A stretch of DNA of 64,000 bases from Lytechinus pictus (Eukaryota; Echinodermata; Echinoidea; Temnopleuroida; Toxopneustidae). Made by a program: the position numbers and the translations under genes. The notes beneath the pieces were generated by a model. That model made no database searches. It had not been told where the DNA came from and was given only the letters and a program-made list of their open reading frames with translations. The stretch lies in contig NC_087262.1 of assembly GCF_037042905.1 (NCBI RefSeq), forward strand, positions 25,795,001 through 25,859,000. The letters are read 5' to 3'. Positions 11,054 to 22,818 of this stretch are shown here, piece by piece (the stretch's first letter is position 1; each line of letters starts with the position of its first letter).

Positions 11054-11378
11054 ATTTTTTCGGCATTGCCAATTTTTCCAAAGGGTAGATAGCTCTGGGG
11101 AACCTTGATTTAAGCTACGCCTACCATTGTTCTCTTCATCAATTTCTTTACAATATTTAAATAAAAAAGAGTTGCCAAAGCTGTTGTACATGTATATATA
11201 TATATATATATACATATATACATACATTATACATATACATATATTTACATCATATAGATTTTATATCATAAGTCATTCAGATGTAAATATTATATACACT
11301 GCCTTTCACTTGCCGGTGATGCTGCATGTCTGACATTGCATCATTTATGTTGAGACTGTTAACAGGTTGTTAGCTATG

Positions 11379-11650
11379 CATGGGCGGAAATCCCAGGGGG
11401 ACAGGGAGACGCGTCCCCCTACCAAAAATAGTAGGGGGGGGGGGGACACAATCATATATCAAATACACCCCTACTATTTTGGGTCTTATAATGGAGAAAA
11501 ATACATCACTTCACAATCGAAATAATACATGTGTTTTGAACAAAATAAACTTCCATTTTGGGTAGAAACTTTTTTTCTTTCTTTCTTTTTTGCTTCTCAA
11601 ATTTTCCAGGCCCTGGTCCCCCTACCTTTGGGGACAGATTTCCGCCCATG
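11379..11650. mobile_element. Short hAT-like MITE with 8 bp target duplication
   Basis: The termini CATGGGCGGAAATC and GATTTCCGCCCATG are exact inverted repeats. They are flanked by the direct repeat TAGCTATG at 11371-11378 and 11651-11658. An 8 bp duplication and a small size fit a non-autonomous hAT-type element. The inside contains a G tract and two opposite CCCCCTACC / GTAGGGGG words, and no gene. Confidence 0.75.
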
Positions 11651-11659
11651 TAGCTATGG

Positions 11660-12700
11660 CAAACTACATAATACTGTCCGTTTGTTACCGAACAATCGCC
11701 TGAATATTGACTGACATCACAAAGGGAATAACATCTCAGCTCTCTTTCTAGGGGTGGAGTATATATAGCCAGTTAGATTTTTTTTCAAACTACGAAACAT
11801 ATTTGGATTCTTAAATTGTAATATATGAATTGTTTCGCACATCAGTAGGAATTGACTTGGATTTGAATGACACGGAACCTTTAATTCCTATATCTAATAT
11901 GTAAAATGTTCAGAAGACCACAATTCAAACTCATAGCGATGGAGCTGGTAAATTAAAATTTGACATCAGCCTCCATTGAGGTAGGTAACTTCGACACAGC
12001 ATGGGACAAGCTGGAATAAAATGGATCTACAATTATGTTGTCACCATGACTACCTCTGCTTTGGATATACTGCAACATTGAAGTGGGGACTTGAAGACTG
12101 GTCTGTTGCGTATTGAACAGATGTGCCTGATGATGAAGCAGTTAAGGAAGATATCTTTGACACATGCACTGAGGGACAAGCTGGAGAAACAGCTCATAAT
12201 CTAGAGAAGAAGATGGGTTTTTTTTCCCAATCTTGTTACATGAGTATTGAGGATGGGGCAATATGAACGACAAAAGAGCCAAGGATTTTCAACGTGTGCT
12301 CCCCAAAATCATGGTATAAAAAGACCATGAATGAAAGATATTACCTTTACACTAACGTTTGACACGAGGGTACAAAGCAGCAGAGGAAAACAAATATTTT
12401 CACCAGCATTTTGAATCAACAGCATGGTTTAAAGAAAGGAACTGAAATGAAAGGGTGTTTTCGTGTTTTCTCCACTGATAGTAGAAATATGTGTGATAAT
12501 GCAATCTTTGCAATCTTTCTCTTATAAAATGAAACTTTATTTAAATTCTCGCTAAGCCTCACTATTTGAATTTGATGTTTGTACCTTCTTTTATAATAAG
12601 CCTATTTATATATTGAATCGCTGAGCTCCTGTTTATACATGTATACGCATCTAATTCTCTATATACGCTTGAGTGAAAACGAAACACATCGTTTCCAGTT
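11660..12700. other. Intergenic, no gene recognised
   Basis: I see no coding frame or clear element boundary. Two stretches share the words GGGACAAGCTGGA (about 12003 and 12175), which hints at old repeated material. Nothing here can be named. Confidence 0.3.
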
Positions 12701-12719
12701 GAATGTCTCCTCCCGATTC

Positions 12720-13199
12720 TAGGTCACTGACAGAGATCATTGACATGCTTGAACTACCTTCCATTTCTATTGTTAATTAATGCACATGCCTTACCTGTTG
12801 CTATGCTAGAGAAATGTCAGTCAAGCTCTTTATACATGTACCAATGTTACGTAATTGCAACCAGTTTACTCTGTTATTCAAATGAACTTATCTTCTATAA
12901 TGCCTACATTTCTTCTCCCTCTTCTCCATCTACTGTATGTTTCTTTTCTACTCTTAACTTTCTTAATTATATGCAATTACATATGATGTCATTACAGTGC
13001 GTAACTTGTTATTTATTTGTATCTGGCGACCCCAACTCAAGCTCTGCTTTCCTGGTTTTCGCCTCCTTCAAAATTGTGTCGAAATATATACTGTATTCGT
13101 TACTATGTCAAATATTAGTTTGTATCTGTTTGAAAGAAATAAATGTGATTTTCAATTCAAAAATTCAATTCAATTCAATTCAATTCAATTCAATTCAAT
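12720..13199 (+). mobile_element. LINE 3' end with ATTCA pentanucleotide tail
   Basis: An AT/CT-rich 3' UTR-like stretch ends in GAAAGAAATAAATGTG followed by about eight ATTCA units (13155-13199). Short tandem tails of this kind are typical of CR1/L2-type LINE 3' ends. The coding part is absent, so the copy is strongly 5'-truncated. The boundary on the left is uncertain. Confidence 0.5.
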
Positions 13200-15460
13200 G
13201 ATTCGTTTTGTTGAACGCCTTGTACAAAAATTTTGCTTAATGTATTTTTGCAAGATAATATGATGTGCATGTACATTGTCCAATAATTTCAAAGTTATTT
13301 TAAGTGTTAATAGGATGACATGATTTATTAAAATAAAAATAATTAAGATATGAACTTTCTACAATCGATGTGAATATAAATTCGTAAACACTGGTAAATG
13401 AGTGATGATGGCGTTCGGACATGTCGGAACCGAACGATGAATAAATGAAATATGCAGTGCCTGAAAATATATTGTCATGAATATTCAATGTGGCAATTTC
13501 CTTGATTACGATCCCACTTTTATTCATGGACATGGGACATGGGAATATAGGCTTGATAACAATCGGAGATATATCAGGAATTGTAGTTAAGAAAACAATG
13601 ATAGACAAACCCGAATGTATTGAAGTATAATGTATAGCAATCTCTTTGAAAATACTATGGTTGGGATGGTGTTATAAGATAAGCAGGAATCATATATCAT
13701 TCTAGCATGTAAATATAATTCGAACTGATGTTTCCTTGATAAAGATCCATAATATAAGTGTAAGTTCACACTGACGAAAAAAAAACTTGTTGCAAAAATA
13801 CCAGAAAAACAATAAAAATACTGGCGTAGATTTGAGGAAAAATAGATCAGAGATTAAGAAAAATATTAAAATGTTAACTTTCTGATTTGTGACGTCATAA
13901 TTACATGAGCAGCTACCGGGTATGTTTTAATATGGGGGGGGGGGGGTGTCATGATGACTTGTTTTTTTTTTAATTCACGAGCGGGTGTGAAATGATGTGT
14001 CTGTTAGTATAGGAAGAGCGGGACGAGTCTACCCGCCACGTGATTCCCCCCTTTGCTGTGATTGGATGTGAGTTTTGTTGATGATGTAATTACATGTAAT
14101 TACAACATACCACTAGGTGACAACATACCTGGGCGAGAGGTCATCATTGCTAAAATTTTTTGTATTTTTCATAGATACTCAAGAATGCAGTTATAATAAG
14201 TTTTGTTGTTAGATAGGTGTGACATTGGCTTCCTGAAATATACCATTGATACTTCAACATAGGTTGTACATTTTGCAAAGAACAAGAGAAAAGAAAATGG
14301 CTGCCCGTGGGGCAAGTTGGCTCGTTTTGCAACGGGCAGGCCCGCCCTAATTTTATTTACATACATGTACAGGTCTATAGGCCTATAACAAGGTCCTTGT
14401 ATACATGACATGCTTAATTATGTCGGGATATTGCTGCTAAATGAAATAACTTTTCATAGATTATTTAAAATAATAGTACTTGTTATACCAACATAAAAAG
14501 AATGTTTTGTGCCTTTGAACCCATCATTCGTTTTCTATATCACTGTTTTTTTTCCTTTGGGCTAACGGGCGCAAGTTCGCCCTGCGACGGAAATTTTCTT
14601 TAGGGCCCGTTTTGGTCAAAACCTGGTGCATGTCCTCGGTTAAAATATGATCATGATGATAGTAGGTAGATATAACCTAGGCCTTTATTTATGATAGTGA
14701 AGCACAATATTCCTGCCAAAGAAATGACGGCTCTAGAAGAGCGGGGAAAAATGGATCGAGCTCTCCCCTTCTTGAAAAGTACATTTACTTTTTTTTTCAA
14801 GTTAATGAAATTCATTTCATATATTTAAGCACGGGGCCTATATCATTGACTTTTATTTTACTGAATATGGTAAAGCTGCTCACATATGACGTCACGAATA
14901 AAAAAATAAATCTTGTGATCTTTGATGGATTCATCGCAAACCTTCACCAATATGTTTTATGATATTTTTACAATCAATTTTTTGTTAGTTCCCCTTTAAT
15001 TTCTTGAGGTGGCGCTGTTCGCCGGCTAGCTAAATATACAATATTACGTCTATCATACTTTGTATATAGTTAAAAGGCAGAAAATGTTCAGAAATTATTT
15101 TGTTTTTATGGGAGGAAGTTAGTAGGATTTGAATTTATTATATGCCCAGTTGTTATGTGTCCGGACGATCAATTTTAGAAAGTCATTTGGAAAAATTTAA
15201 ATTCGAAGTTTCATCAATTTTTAGTACAAATGTTCGGAAATATTATAGAGAACAAAATAGAAGATGATTGCAACTATTGAATTCACATTTTTTAGTGTAA
15301 TCTTAAGACAAAAAAGAAGGCTTCAAAAATATTAAGTGTCTGGACACCCGACCCCCATCCTATAATAACACAGCTACATAGGAAATCACTATTGACAATC
15401 ACTATAAATGATGACTGTCATATTAAACCTGGTATACAGCCTTTATTGTGACCTTTAATA
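13200..15460. other. Intergenic, no gene recognised
   Basis: No convincing coding exon is seen. The stretch contains a G tract near 13936-13948 and GC-richer patches near 14310-14350 and 14560-14620, which share the words AACGGGC and GCCCG in opposite sense. These may be the ends of a decayed foldback element. Confidence 0.3.
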
Positions 15461-15474
15461 ATGATCCAATTATA

Positions 15475-15732
15475 AGTGGTAGTGGTGGTGGTGGTGGTGA
15501 TGATGATGATGGTGATGATGATGATGAGGAGGAGGAGGAGGATGATGATGATGATGATGGTAATGATCATGATGATGGTAATGATAATGATGGTGATGAT
15601 GAGGATGATGATGATGGTAATGATGATATGATGATGGTAATGATGATGGTAATGATGATGATGATGATGATGATGATGATGGTAATGATGATATGATGAT
15701 GGTAATGATGATGATGGTAATGATGATGATGG

Positions 15733-15764
<32 letters not shown>

Positions 15765-16079
15765 GTAATGATGATATGATGATGGTAATGATGATGATGG
15801 TAATGATGATGATGGTGATGATGGTGATGGTGATGATGATGATGATGGTAATGATAATTATGGTGATGATGATGATAGGGATGATGATGATGATGGTAAT
15901 GATGATGCTGGTAATGATGATGGTGATGATGATGATGGTAATGATGATGATGATGATGATGATGATGGTAATGATGATGCTGGTATTGATGATGGTGATG
16001 ATGATGATGGCAATGATGATGATGACGATGATTATGATGATGATGGTAATGATGATGATGATGGTAATGATAATGATGG

Positions 16080-16129
<50 letters not shown>

Positions 16130-16505
16130 GTAATGATGATATGATGATGGTAATGATGATGATGGTGATGATGATGATAGGGATGGTGATGATGATGGTA
16201 ATGATGATGCTGGTAATGATGATGGTGATGATGATGATGGTAATGATGATGATGATGATGATGATGATGGTAATGATGATATGATGATGGTAATGATGAT
16301 GATGGTAATGATGATGATGGTAATGATGATAATGGTGATGATGAGGATGGTAATGATGATGATGGTGGTGGTGATGATGATGGTAATGATGATGATGGTG
16401 GTGGTGATGATGATGATCATGGTGATGATGATGGTGATGACGATGATGGTAATGATGATGATGGTGGTGATGTTGATGATCATGGTGATGATGATGATGA
16501 TGCAG
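15475..16505. repeat. ~1 kb GAT/ATG trinucleotide microsatellite
   Basis: The sequence is almost only GAT, GGT and AAT triplets, with a higher-order word GATGGTAATGATGAT repeated irregularly. It has few stops in any frame because the motif is a triplet, which explains the long Met/Asp-rich and His/Ile-rich open frames here. None is credible as protein. Confidence 0.95.
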
Positions 16506-16519
16506 CGGCACCTGCTGCT

Positions 16520-17160
16520 GATGACGATGAACAATACGGAGAAGGGTAAATAGGATGCCCCCCTGGAATTTTAAATTTTGTAAGCCCAAGGATTTTACAA
16601 AGGAGTTTTTCCTCTAAGATGTGATTATCTCCTTGGTAAGCAAGCTTACATACATAAAATATGTTGGTTATCAATAAGCTAATGAAATCGCTGCGCCTGA
16701 TATTACTAACGCCTATAAGCAGGAAATAATAATTTTATGCAGGATTTCCAAATCAAATGTTTATAACCTGAATAGTAATGTAAATAGTGAAGTGACACTT
16801 GGCGAATAAAGGCATAATTTGTCTCAATAAAAAGTTCGGTTCCTCACTGCAACTAATTTCTGTCAGAAACAAACAGCGCGTCAAATCTTGCAATCCACGT
16901 TCAATGCTCAAGTTCATATCAAATGAAGAGCGCCATCTATAGATCACGATTGACCGAACATACTCGTATTTTCAGCTCTATGCAACTACGATACAAGCGA
17001 AATTACTTATTTTCCTTTTCTGTCTCAAGATAGTAACTCTGTCATAATTCAGTGGCAGTGACGGATCCAGGTAGGGAAAGTAAAAGTGGTCATCCGTGTC
17101 TACACCAGTTATTATTATAATTTTTGCTGTGAGGGTATATTGCCAAAACTTACAAAAATC
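16520..17160. other. Intergenic, no gene recognised
   Basis: Nothing recognisable is seen apart from the phrase GTGACGGATCCAGGTAGGG at about 17058, which resembles the end of the short GC-rich elements found elsewhere in the window. Confidence 0.3.
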
Positions 17161-17164
17161 AAAT

Positions 17165-17400
17165 TTCATTACATTTCATTTTCATTTCATTTCATTTCGT
17201 TTATTTCCATTTTCAACAATTACAGTTTATTTTGTACATTTTAACATATAAATAACAAAACATATTTCAAGTATTCCTGTACAAAAATTATATTCAAGAT
17301 TATTACATATCAGGTTGGAAATGGAGGAGGCTGCTAAAAAGCGGAGCTTGTAGAGTGCAGCCTCCTAATAAATATTCGAACGTATTGCCTGATATATCTT
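17165..17400 (-). mobile_element. LINE 3' end fragment with ATTTC tail
   Basis: On the minus strand the stretch begins with GGAGGCTGCACTCTACAAGC, runs through AT-rich sequence, and ends in several GAAAT units. This matches the layout of a CR1/L2-type LINE 3' UTR plus simple tail. No coding part is kept. Confidence 0.45.
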
Positions 17401-17444
17401 TTTTTTTTTATTATGTCATAGTACCCAAACATAAAATTAAAAAC

Positions 17445-17595
17445 GTCTGAAAGGCAGTGAATGTGTGACAACATCAGCCCACTCATTTGCATACCGCCCG
17501 ATTTGGTGAAATTTTAGTTTTATTTTAGTGAGTTTGAATGCTGTTTTTATTCAAATCAACTTGGTGTTATTGGCCTTTGAATAGAAACAACAATA
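17445..17595. mobile_element. Decayed fragment of the AAGTCCACCCC foldback family
   Basis: The words CTCATTTGCATACCG, GGTGAAATTTTAG and TTTTTATTCAAATCAACTT match the right half of the foldback at 23779-24295 in the same order. The terminal GTGGACTTG has decayed. Confidence 0.5.
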
Positions 17596-17599
17596 AAAA

Positions 17600-18915
17600 C
17601 TAAACAGGAATCGATTATCAGTAGAAAACTTTGATAATGACCTCGCCCTGTGGACGTTACTCTATCCTGTCAGGTCTAGGCTATAGAAAGTTTATTTGTT
17701 ATGGTGTTTGCCCGGAAATTCGTCACGAATTAATTATAGACTTATTATTAAGGGAACATACAGACATTAACCCCATCATCTTATAGGCTCAGGGGCGTAT
17801 CAAGGACTTAATAAATTGGACCCTCTTGGCCAGAAATTGAGGCAATTTCTCTTTGACAAGAAAAATGATGTCATCGTTCCCCAAAAAAGAGGTTACCACT
17901 ATTAAAGAAAAATTACCAGAATGTACCTTTCAGATAAATAGCAAAATAGGGGACATGGCAGATCCAGGGAGGGAGGGATGGAACAAGGTCCTTTGCTTTA
18001 ATATTAATTATATTACCCCCCCCCCCGCAATTTTTTTCCCTCGGACCCAGCGAGGGAGTGAATAAGCTAACTCACTCACTTATTTTTGTTGTTACGTTCT
18101 AGTGCACGTTCGGGTGGAATTTTTTTTTTTTTAATGCTACAAACATGGAAGTTTGAAGTTATGCAATGCTGGGGCACTTTTATTTCTAATCAGAGACATT
18201 GGAATTTGTGTGTTTGTTTATCTTTTTTGCGGAGTCGAGTTTTTTTTAAGGACAGGGAGACGCTTTAACATCTTTTCAATGACAAGAGTGATATCAACAT
18301 CTTAGGAATACTTTTGAAATATAATAGTTTCACATCGATTAAAAATACTTCGGCTTATAATGGTAGTCATGCGCGGTTCCGGAGGGAGGCCCCAAAGAGC
18401 GTACTGGTCCCTCTTTTGGGAAACTATTTTTGGTTTCTCGTTTATCATATTTCTTTTAAAGGTAAAAAAAAATGATGCTCCCCTGAAATGTGAAATATTG
18501 GATCCGTCCCTGTTAGTAGTTGACACGATTAGAATGGATTGCTATCCAATGGGTCAGTAAATAATCAAGGGTACGCCTAGTGTTACGCATCACGGAAATG
18601 GACAGGTGAAGAAAAAGTACTTTGGTTTTGATATAACCCTCATCATTTCCCCTATTATCCTTCCTAAAACTTATGCTTAATCAATTTATCTTTCCGTTTG
18701 TTTGATAATTAACCCACTCATCATCTCACTGACAGGATAGAACGACCTACGCGCTGTTTCCTTCATTACAAAACGCACTCATCCCACTTGTTGGCTTCGC
18801 TTAATCAATTCATTTGGTATTTCAATGACAAATTATATTCTGACGATTTACTTTTCCTGTTCAACTATTGTCTGTTTTCTCAGTGGTTCGATATTGCGAG
18901 CCCTGGTGTCACATG
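17600..18915. other. Intergenic, no gene recognised
   Basis: No exon is recognised. The stretch contains a C tract near 18016-18027 and a T tract near 18118-18132. It also holds the phrases CTCAGGGGCGTATCAAGGAC (17788) and GGATCCGTCCCTG (18499), which look like ends of decayed short DNA elements. Confidence 0.3.
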
Positions 18916-18919
18916 ATCG

Positions 18920-19110
18920 CTTGCGCTGGCCAAGTGGTCTGAGGCGCCTGGCTATACATGGAAAGTCCGAGGTTCGATTCCCGATTGCGGCACCTTTATG
19001 CCCGTGAGCAAGGCATTTAATCTACAATGCACTTTTATCCTGCTTTCAAATAAAATGGAAATGATATATGCATTATTGGTAAATACGTGTGCACTTGTAA
19101 AAAACACAAT
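18920..19110 (+). mobile_element. tRNA-derived SINE (family 2), copy 2
   Basis: It matches the copy at 4140-4330 from the A-box region (TGGCCAAGTGGTCTGAGGCG) through the B box (GGTTCGATTCC) and the shared tail GCCCGTGAGCAAGGCATTTAATCTACAATGC. The cloverleaf is more decayed than in copy 1. It abuts the truncated start of the plus-strand LINE. Confidence 0.65.
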
Positions 19111-19139
19111 CAGATTGAATTTGAGCGAAACCGTCTTAT

Positions 19140-19363
19140 AATAATCATATTTATATAAATGATTTGATTAATTGTTATAATAAACTAAAATTTATTATTT
19201 CTGCTGATGACACCAATATTTTATTTGGTGATGTGAATTTCAACGACTTAAGGAAATCTATAAACAATGAATTACATTATGTCTCACAATGATTTGTTGT
19301 GATACTACTGTAAGTTATCACACATCCAAGTCCAGTTTTATTTTATTTCATGGTTTATTTATT
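19140..19363 (+). pseudogene. Outer LINE, RT fragment (left half)
   Basis: Codons from about 19148 read an RT palm segment with INDLIN, a catalytic-box variant S-A-D-D-T-N-I-L-F, and, after a frame change, a TSKSSFILFHG segment that in CR1/L2-type RT lies between the catalytic box and the thumb. The sequence is then interrupted by the minus-strand LINE and resumes at about 23185. It is 5'-truncated next to the SINE. Confidence 0.7.
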
Positions 19364-19533
19364 TCCAGTAAAAACAGTCATACACATACTGCAGCTAAAA
19401 AGCTGAAATGTATGTATTTACAAAGGTATAACAATTGCACATGTAGCATAAAACAATTATGTAATAATGATAAAACTAATGGTACATTAAAAAAATTCCA
19501 GTATACAATGAAATTACAATGAAAATACACACT

Positions 19534-19875
19534 TTACGAGTTATTAAGAAGATCAATAAAATACGGTATTGCACTATGTTTAAAACGGGGGGTCCTGCAT
19601 TTGTATTGCATATACTTTTGTTTATTGCGTAAAGTCATGCCAACAACGTTCCTTTCCGGTAACCAGTTTTTACAATGTGGATTTTTGCTTACAGATACTG
19701 CAAAATCAGAGCATAATTGTTCACGTCTATCTTTTAGTGTAACCAGTTTGCATCGTTTTAAAGCATCTTCATTAGTTGAATAACTTTTGCCTAAGATAAT
19801 TTTACAAACTCTTTTCTGGATTCTTTCTAGTTTCTGTACATGATCTAAAGTTAAACTTCGATTAAACACAGGCAC
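19534..19875 (-). pseudogene. Inner LINE, C-terminal domain
   Basis: This 113-residue frame carries the post-RT region typical of CR1/L2-like ORF2 proteins, with PVFNRSLT, LERIQKR and a CKNWLPER-type segment before the stop. A frameshift between 19875 and 19947 separates it from the RT frame. Confidence 0.7.
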
Positions 19876-19946
19876 ACAATATTCTAAGACAGGGCGGATG
19901 TATCCGATACATATTTGTATTAAGTCAGAAATTGGTAATTTATATT

Positions 19947-21242
19947 TTACACTAATCTAAACATATAGAGCTTTTTATTGCACTTTTTTAACATTTCATT
20001 TATATGGAAGTCCCATTTTAAATTATGTTGGATATAAACTCCTAAAATCTTTACGGTATCAACATAAGGCAGTTCCGATTCGCCGATATGCAAAGACTCA
20101 CATAAGGGTGCATTTTTCATAAATGTTATGTTCATTGCCATACACTTACTAGGATTTAGTGTCATATGATTACTGTCTGTCCATTCTAATAAATCATCTA
20201 ATACATTTTGTAATATTGATAGTTTTTGTAAGTTTCTGTTTTCAAGTAACGTGAGATCATCAACGTATTTGAAATAAGGCAACAATTGTTCTTGACAAGC
20301 ATCATTAAACATAATTAAAAATAAAATGGGTCCTAATTTTGTGCCTTGGGGCACTCCGGCGTGGGTGGTTACATATTCTGAAAAGTTATTCTGATATTTT
20401 ACGCACTGAGATCTTTGTTCTAAAAAACTAATGATCCAATCAATGATAAACGGTCTAACTCTAAAATCAATGAATTTTCTAACCAAAATATTATGGTCCA
20501 ACTTGTCAAACGCTTTGGAAAAATCAGTACAAATAATAGTTGATATAGATTTGGGTTTCTCACAATTTTCTAAAATACTGTGTAATAATTTGATGAGATA
20601 ATGCGATGTTGATAATCCAGGAATGTTGCCATATTGGTTTAAATCAATACATTGAGAAACATCTTCCAAAAGCCATTTAACAATAAAGGATTCTGCTATT
20701 TTAGAGAGACGGCTTGTTAGAGCAATTGGGCGTAGTTGAGTAATAGTAGGGGGTTGTGCCTTTGGGAGAGGAACAATTTGACTGTTTTTCCACTGCCATG
20801 GTACAATACCTAAATTAAAAGATGCAATTAAGATATCTGTTACAGGTTTACTAAATTCATAAGCAAATTCACGTAAAATGCGAGGTGGAAGGTCTTCCTT
20901 CAAACCTGCTTTATTGCTCTTTATCTTTCGAAGGGCATTGTATACTTCATATTGTTGAACTCCTGGGCATTTTGAATTTGAAGGCAAGTATGCAGGCAAT
21001 CTGTTCTTGTCAAGAGGTTCTAGATCCTTAGTTACTGATATAAATTGTTCATTGATAGCATCAGCTATTTTTATATAACATTTAGGGTCATTATCTGAAA
21101 TACCTTCTACATTTATAACAGGGGTGTTTACATGGCCTTTAGTTATTATCTTAATTTGTTTTTTATACCAAGCACCTGGGTTTGTAGTTTTGAGATGTGA
21201 TATACGAGTATTATAATATTTTTTTTCTCTATAACTTATCAT
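19947..21242 (-). pseudogene. Inner LINE, reverse transcriptase
   Basis: The 431-residue frame reads a non-LTR RT in the normal order. It has the LRPIAL segment (170-175), motif A C-T-D-F-S-K-A-F-D (238-246), A-G-V-P-Q-G-T (295-301), and motif C Y-V-D-D (326-329), with all catalytic aspartates intact. It makes the first DNA strand at the nicked target. The apparent start is not the true start: the preceding frame (21248-21460) belongs to the same ORF2 and is separated by a frameshift at about 21245. Confidence 0.85.
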
Positions 21243-21247
21243 TCTAT

Positions 21248-21460
21248 TTATTTCATTTCGTAAACGTCGAAAAGCGTTTTATTTTTTGTTTGAAAGGCCC
21301 TTTCCCTTTGAATAAACATATCTTTTATTTGTGGAGTCATCCATTCCTTATCATTGTCATTTAGTTCTACTTCTTTGGTAGGTAGAAATTCATTCAATTT
21401 AGATAATACAGAATTAGAAAACAAAGAACACTTATCAGAAGGGTCCGATGGTTGTAACAC
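21248..21460 (-). pseudogene. Inner LINE, linker between endonuclease and RT
   Basis: This 70-residue frame continues the ORF between the endonuclease and RT. It contains the WMTPQIKDMFIQRERAF segment commonly seen in that position in LINE ORF2 proteins. Frame changes bound it on both sides, so the polyprotein is broken at least twice here. Confidence 0.65.
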
Positions 21461-21480
21461 ATCACTCCAAGAATTTTGTG

Positions 21481-22818
21481 TTACCCACTGACCAAATAAT
21501 CGTAATCTACTATCAGGAATAGGACGTACAATTCTTTTTTTTTAACTTTCTTTGCTGAACGTGTTATAGATGGCAAATGTGATAATAAAATACAATTATG
21601 ATCACTTCTACCAAGGGGTGAAAGTGTAGTCACTGGTAAGAATTTTTTTTCACAATTTGTAATAATTTTATCTAGTATATTATCCTCTCTAGTTGGCACA
21701 TTTACAATTTGATTAAAATTTTCAAGATTAATAATACTCTGAACATCTAGGTCATTCATTTCACCTACTATAAATATACCAGCATTTGGATGTTGTAAAA
21801 GTACAATATCAATAGTTGAAGTAATATGTCTGATATATTCATTTTGATATTGACAGCGAGGTGGAAAGTACATAACACAAATAACAATACATGAGATTTC
21901 ACGTGGCAGTGATCTTGGTCTCAAAGTGACCCAAATCGCTTCAACTTCATCAGGTATATTACAAGGAAACGTACGTGGGTGAAAACGATCATTAGCGTAC
22001 AAAGCCACTCCTCCTCCCCTTCTGCCGATTCTAGATTGTAAAAATAACTGACAACCGTCTATGGATAAGTGATCGGGAGGTATATTCTCATCTGTCCATG
22101 TTTCCGTTAATGCGATTAAATCTACTTTCTCATTCCTAGCAACAAACTTCACTTCATCAGTTTTGTTATTTAGGGAGCGAACATTACTCAAAAGCATACA
22201 GGGTAAATCAAAAACATTTTCTTTTAACAATGTAACAGTGTTTAGATTATTTGCATGTATATGACATTTCTTTCTCTGTTCTTTCCGTTCTCTTATCAAG
22301 ACAGGTATGCTATTTATGTCTAAATTAATTGTTTTCCGTCTTCCTTTGGATACGCGATGTGTTTTGCGCTTTCGCGAAATACCAAGTTTGTGGATTCGCT
22401 TCCAAACACCATAGTTCAGATTTACTGGTTGACTTGAATGGTAAATAAGATCTGAATGGTAGTAACTTCTTCTCAGTGGGTAGGCAGTTGTATTTAACTC
22501 TCCAATACTATTGACGTTTAGTCTGCGAGGCTCTTGTCGTTCCAGATGTTCATTGTTGTTACATGTATATGGTCCTGGGTTAAGTTCTATATCTCCACAA
22601 ATAGTAAGGGAAATCTGGAATGTTGCAGTTGAGTTTGAATAATATTGAATGTGGTTGCCCAAATATTTCAACTTAAGTTTTCTTTTCATCAATGAGGGTT
22701 GAGTAAAGTGTGAATACTTAGCAGATGTAGAGTTAGTAACACCACAATGAAATGTATTCCATTCACATCCAATCAGGGTTAATAAAAGAAGAACACCAAT
22801 GATCAATTTCAATACCAT
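21481..22818 (-). pseudogene. Inner LINE, signal-like/2A/APE endonuclease frame
   Basis: The 445-residue frame begins with a hydrophobic stretch (about 3-17) that looks like a signal peptide. D-I-E-L-N-P-G-P follows at 76-83, a basic region covers about 140-185, and an APE endonuclease spans about 207-415. Endonuclease landmarks are N212, T-E-T-W (238-241), R-R-G-G-G-V-A (266-272) and S-D-H (405-407). The usual G-D-F-N reads G-E-M-N-D (352-356), so the acidic residue is Glu. The frame ends after a run of A residues near 21540 that caused a frameshift, and homology continues in the next frame. Confidence 0.82.
22570..22593 (-). other. 2A-type ribosome-skipping motif (DIELNPGP)
   Basis: The eight codons read D-I-E-L-N-P-G-P, which fits the known D-[VI]-E-x-N-P-G-P consensus. 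2A-like sequences are known in some non-LTR retrotransposons, including those of sea urchins. Skipping would release an N-terminal peptide of about 82 residues bearing the hydrophobic leader, and the endonuclease-RT protein would begin with the final Pro. Activity is inferred from the motif only. Confidence 0.8.

Larger units (their letters stand above)
10010..11190 (+). repeat. Three tandem ~406-410 bp tRNA repeat units
   Basis: Three head-to-tail copies can be anchored on the tRNA starts at 10167, 10573 and 10983, which gives spacings of 406 and 410 bases. Each holds the flank TCAAAGCAATAGCTTTGATC, the tRNA, a T run, and the sequence through AAAAAGAGTTGCCAAAGCTG. Differences between copies are few (for example CGGCATTGCC against CGGCATTACC, and one base in the last acceptor stem). 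The similarity extends well outside the tRNA, so the amplified unit is genomic, not only the RNA gene. Confidence 0.9.

Noticed and set aside
15448..16589. Open frames of 122-354 codons rich in Met/Asp or His/Ile in the GAT array
   Set aside because: They are a simple triplet repeat without stops, with no domain and no flanking exon structure.
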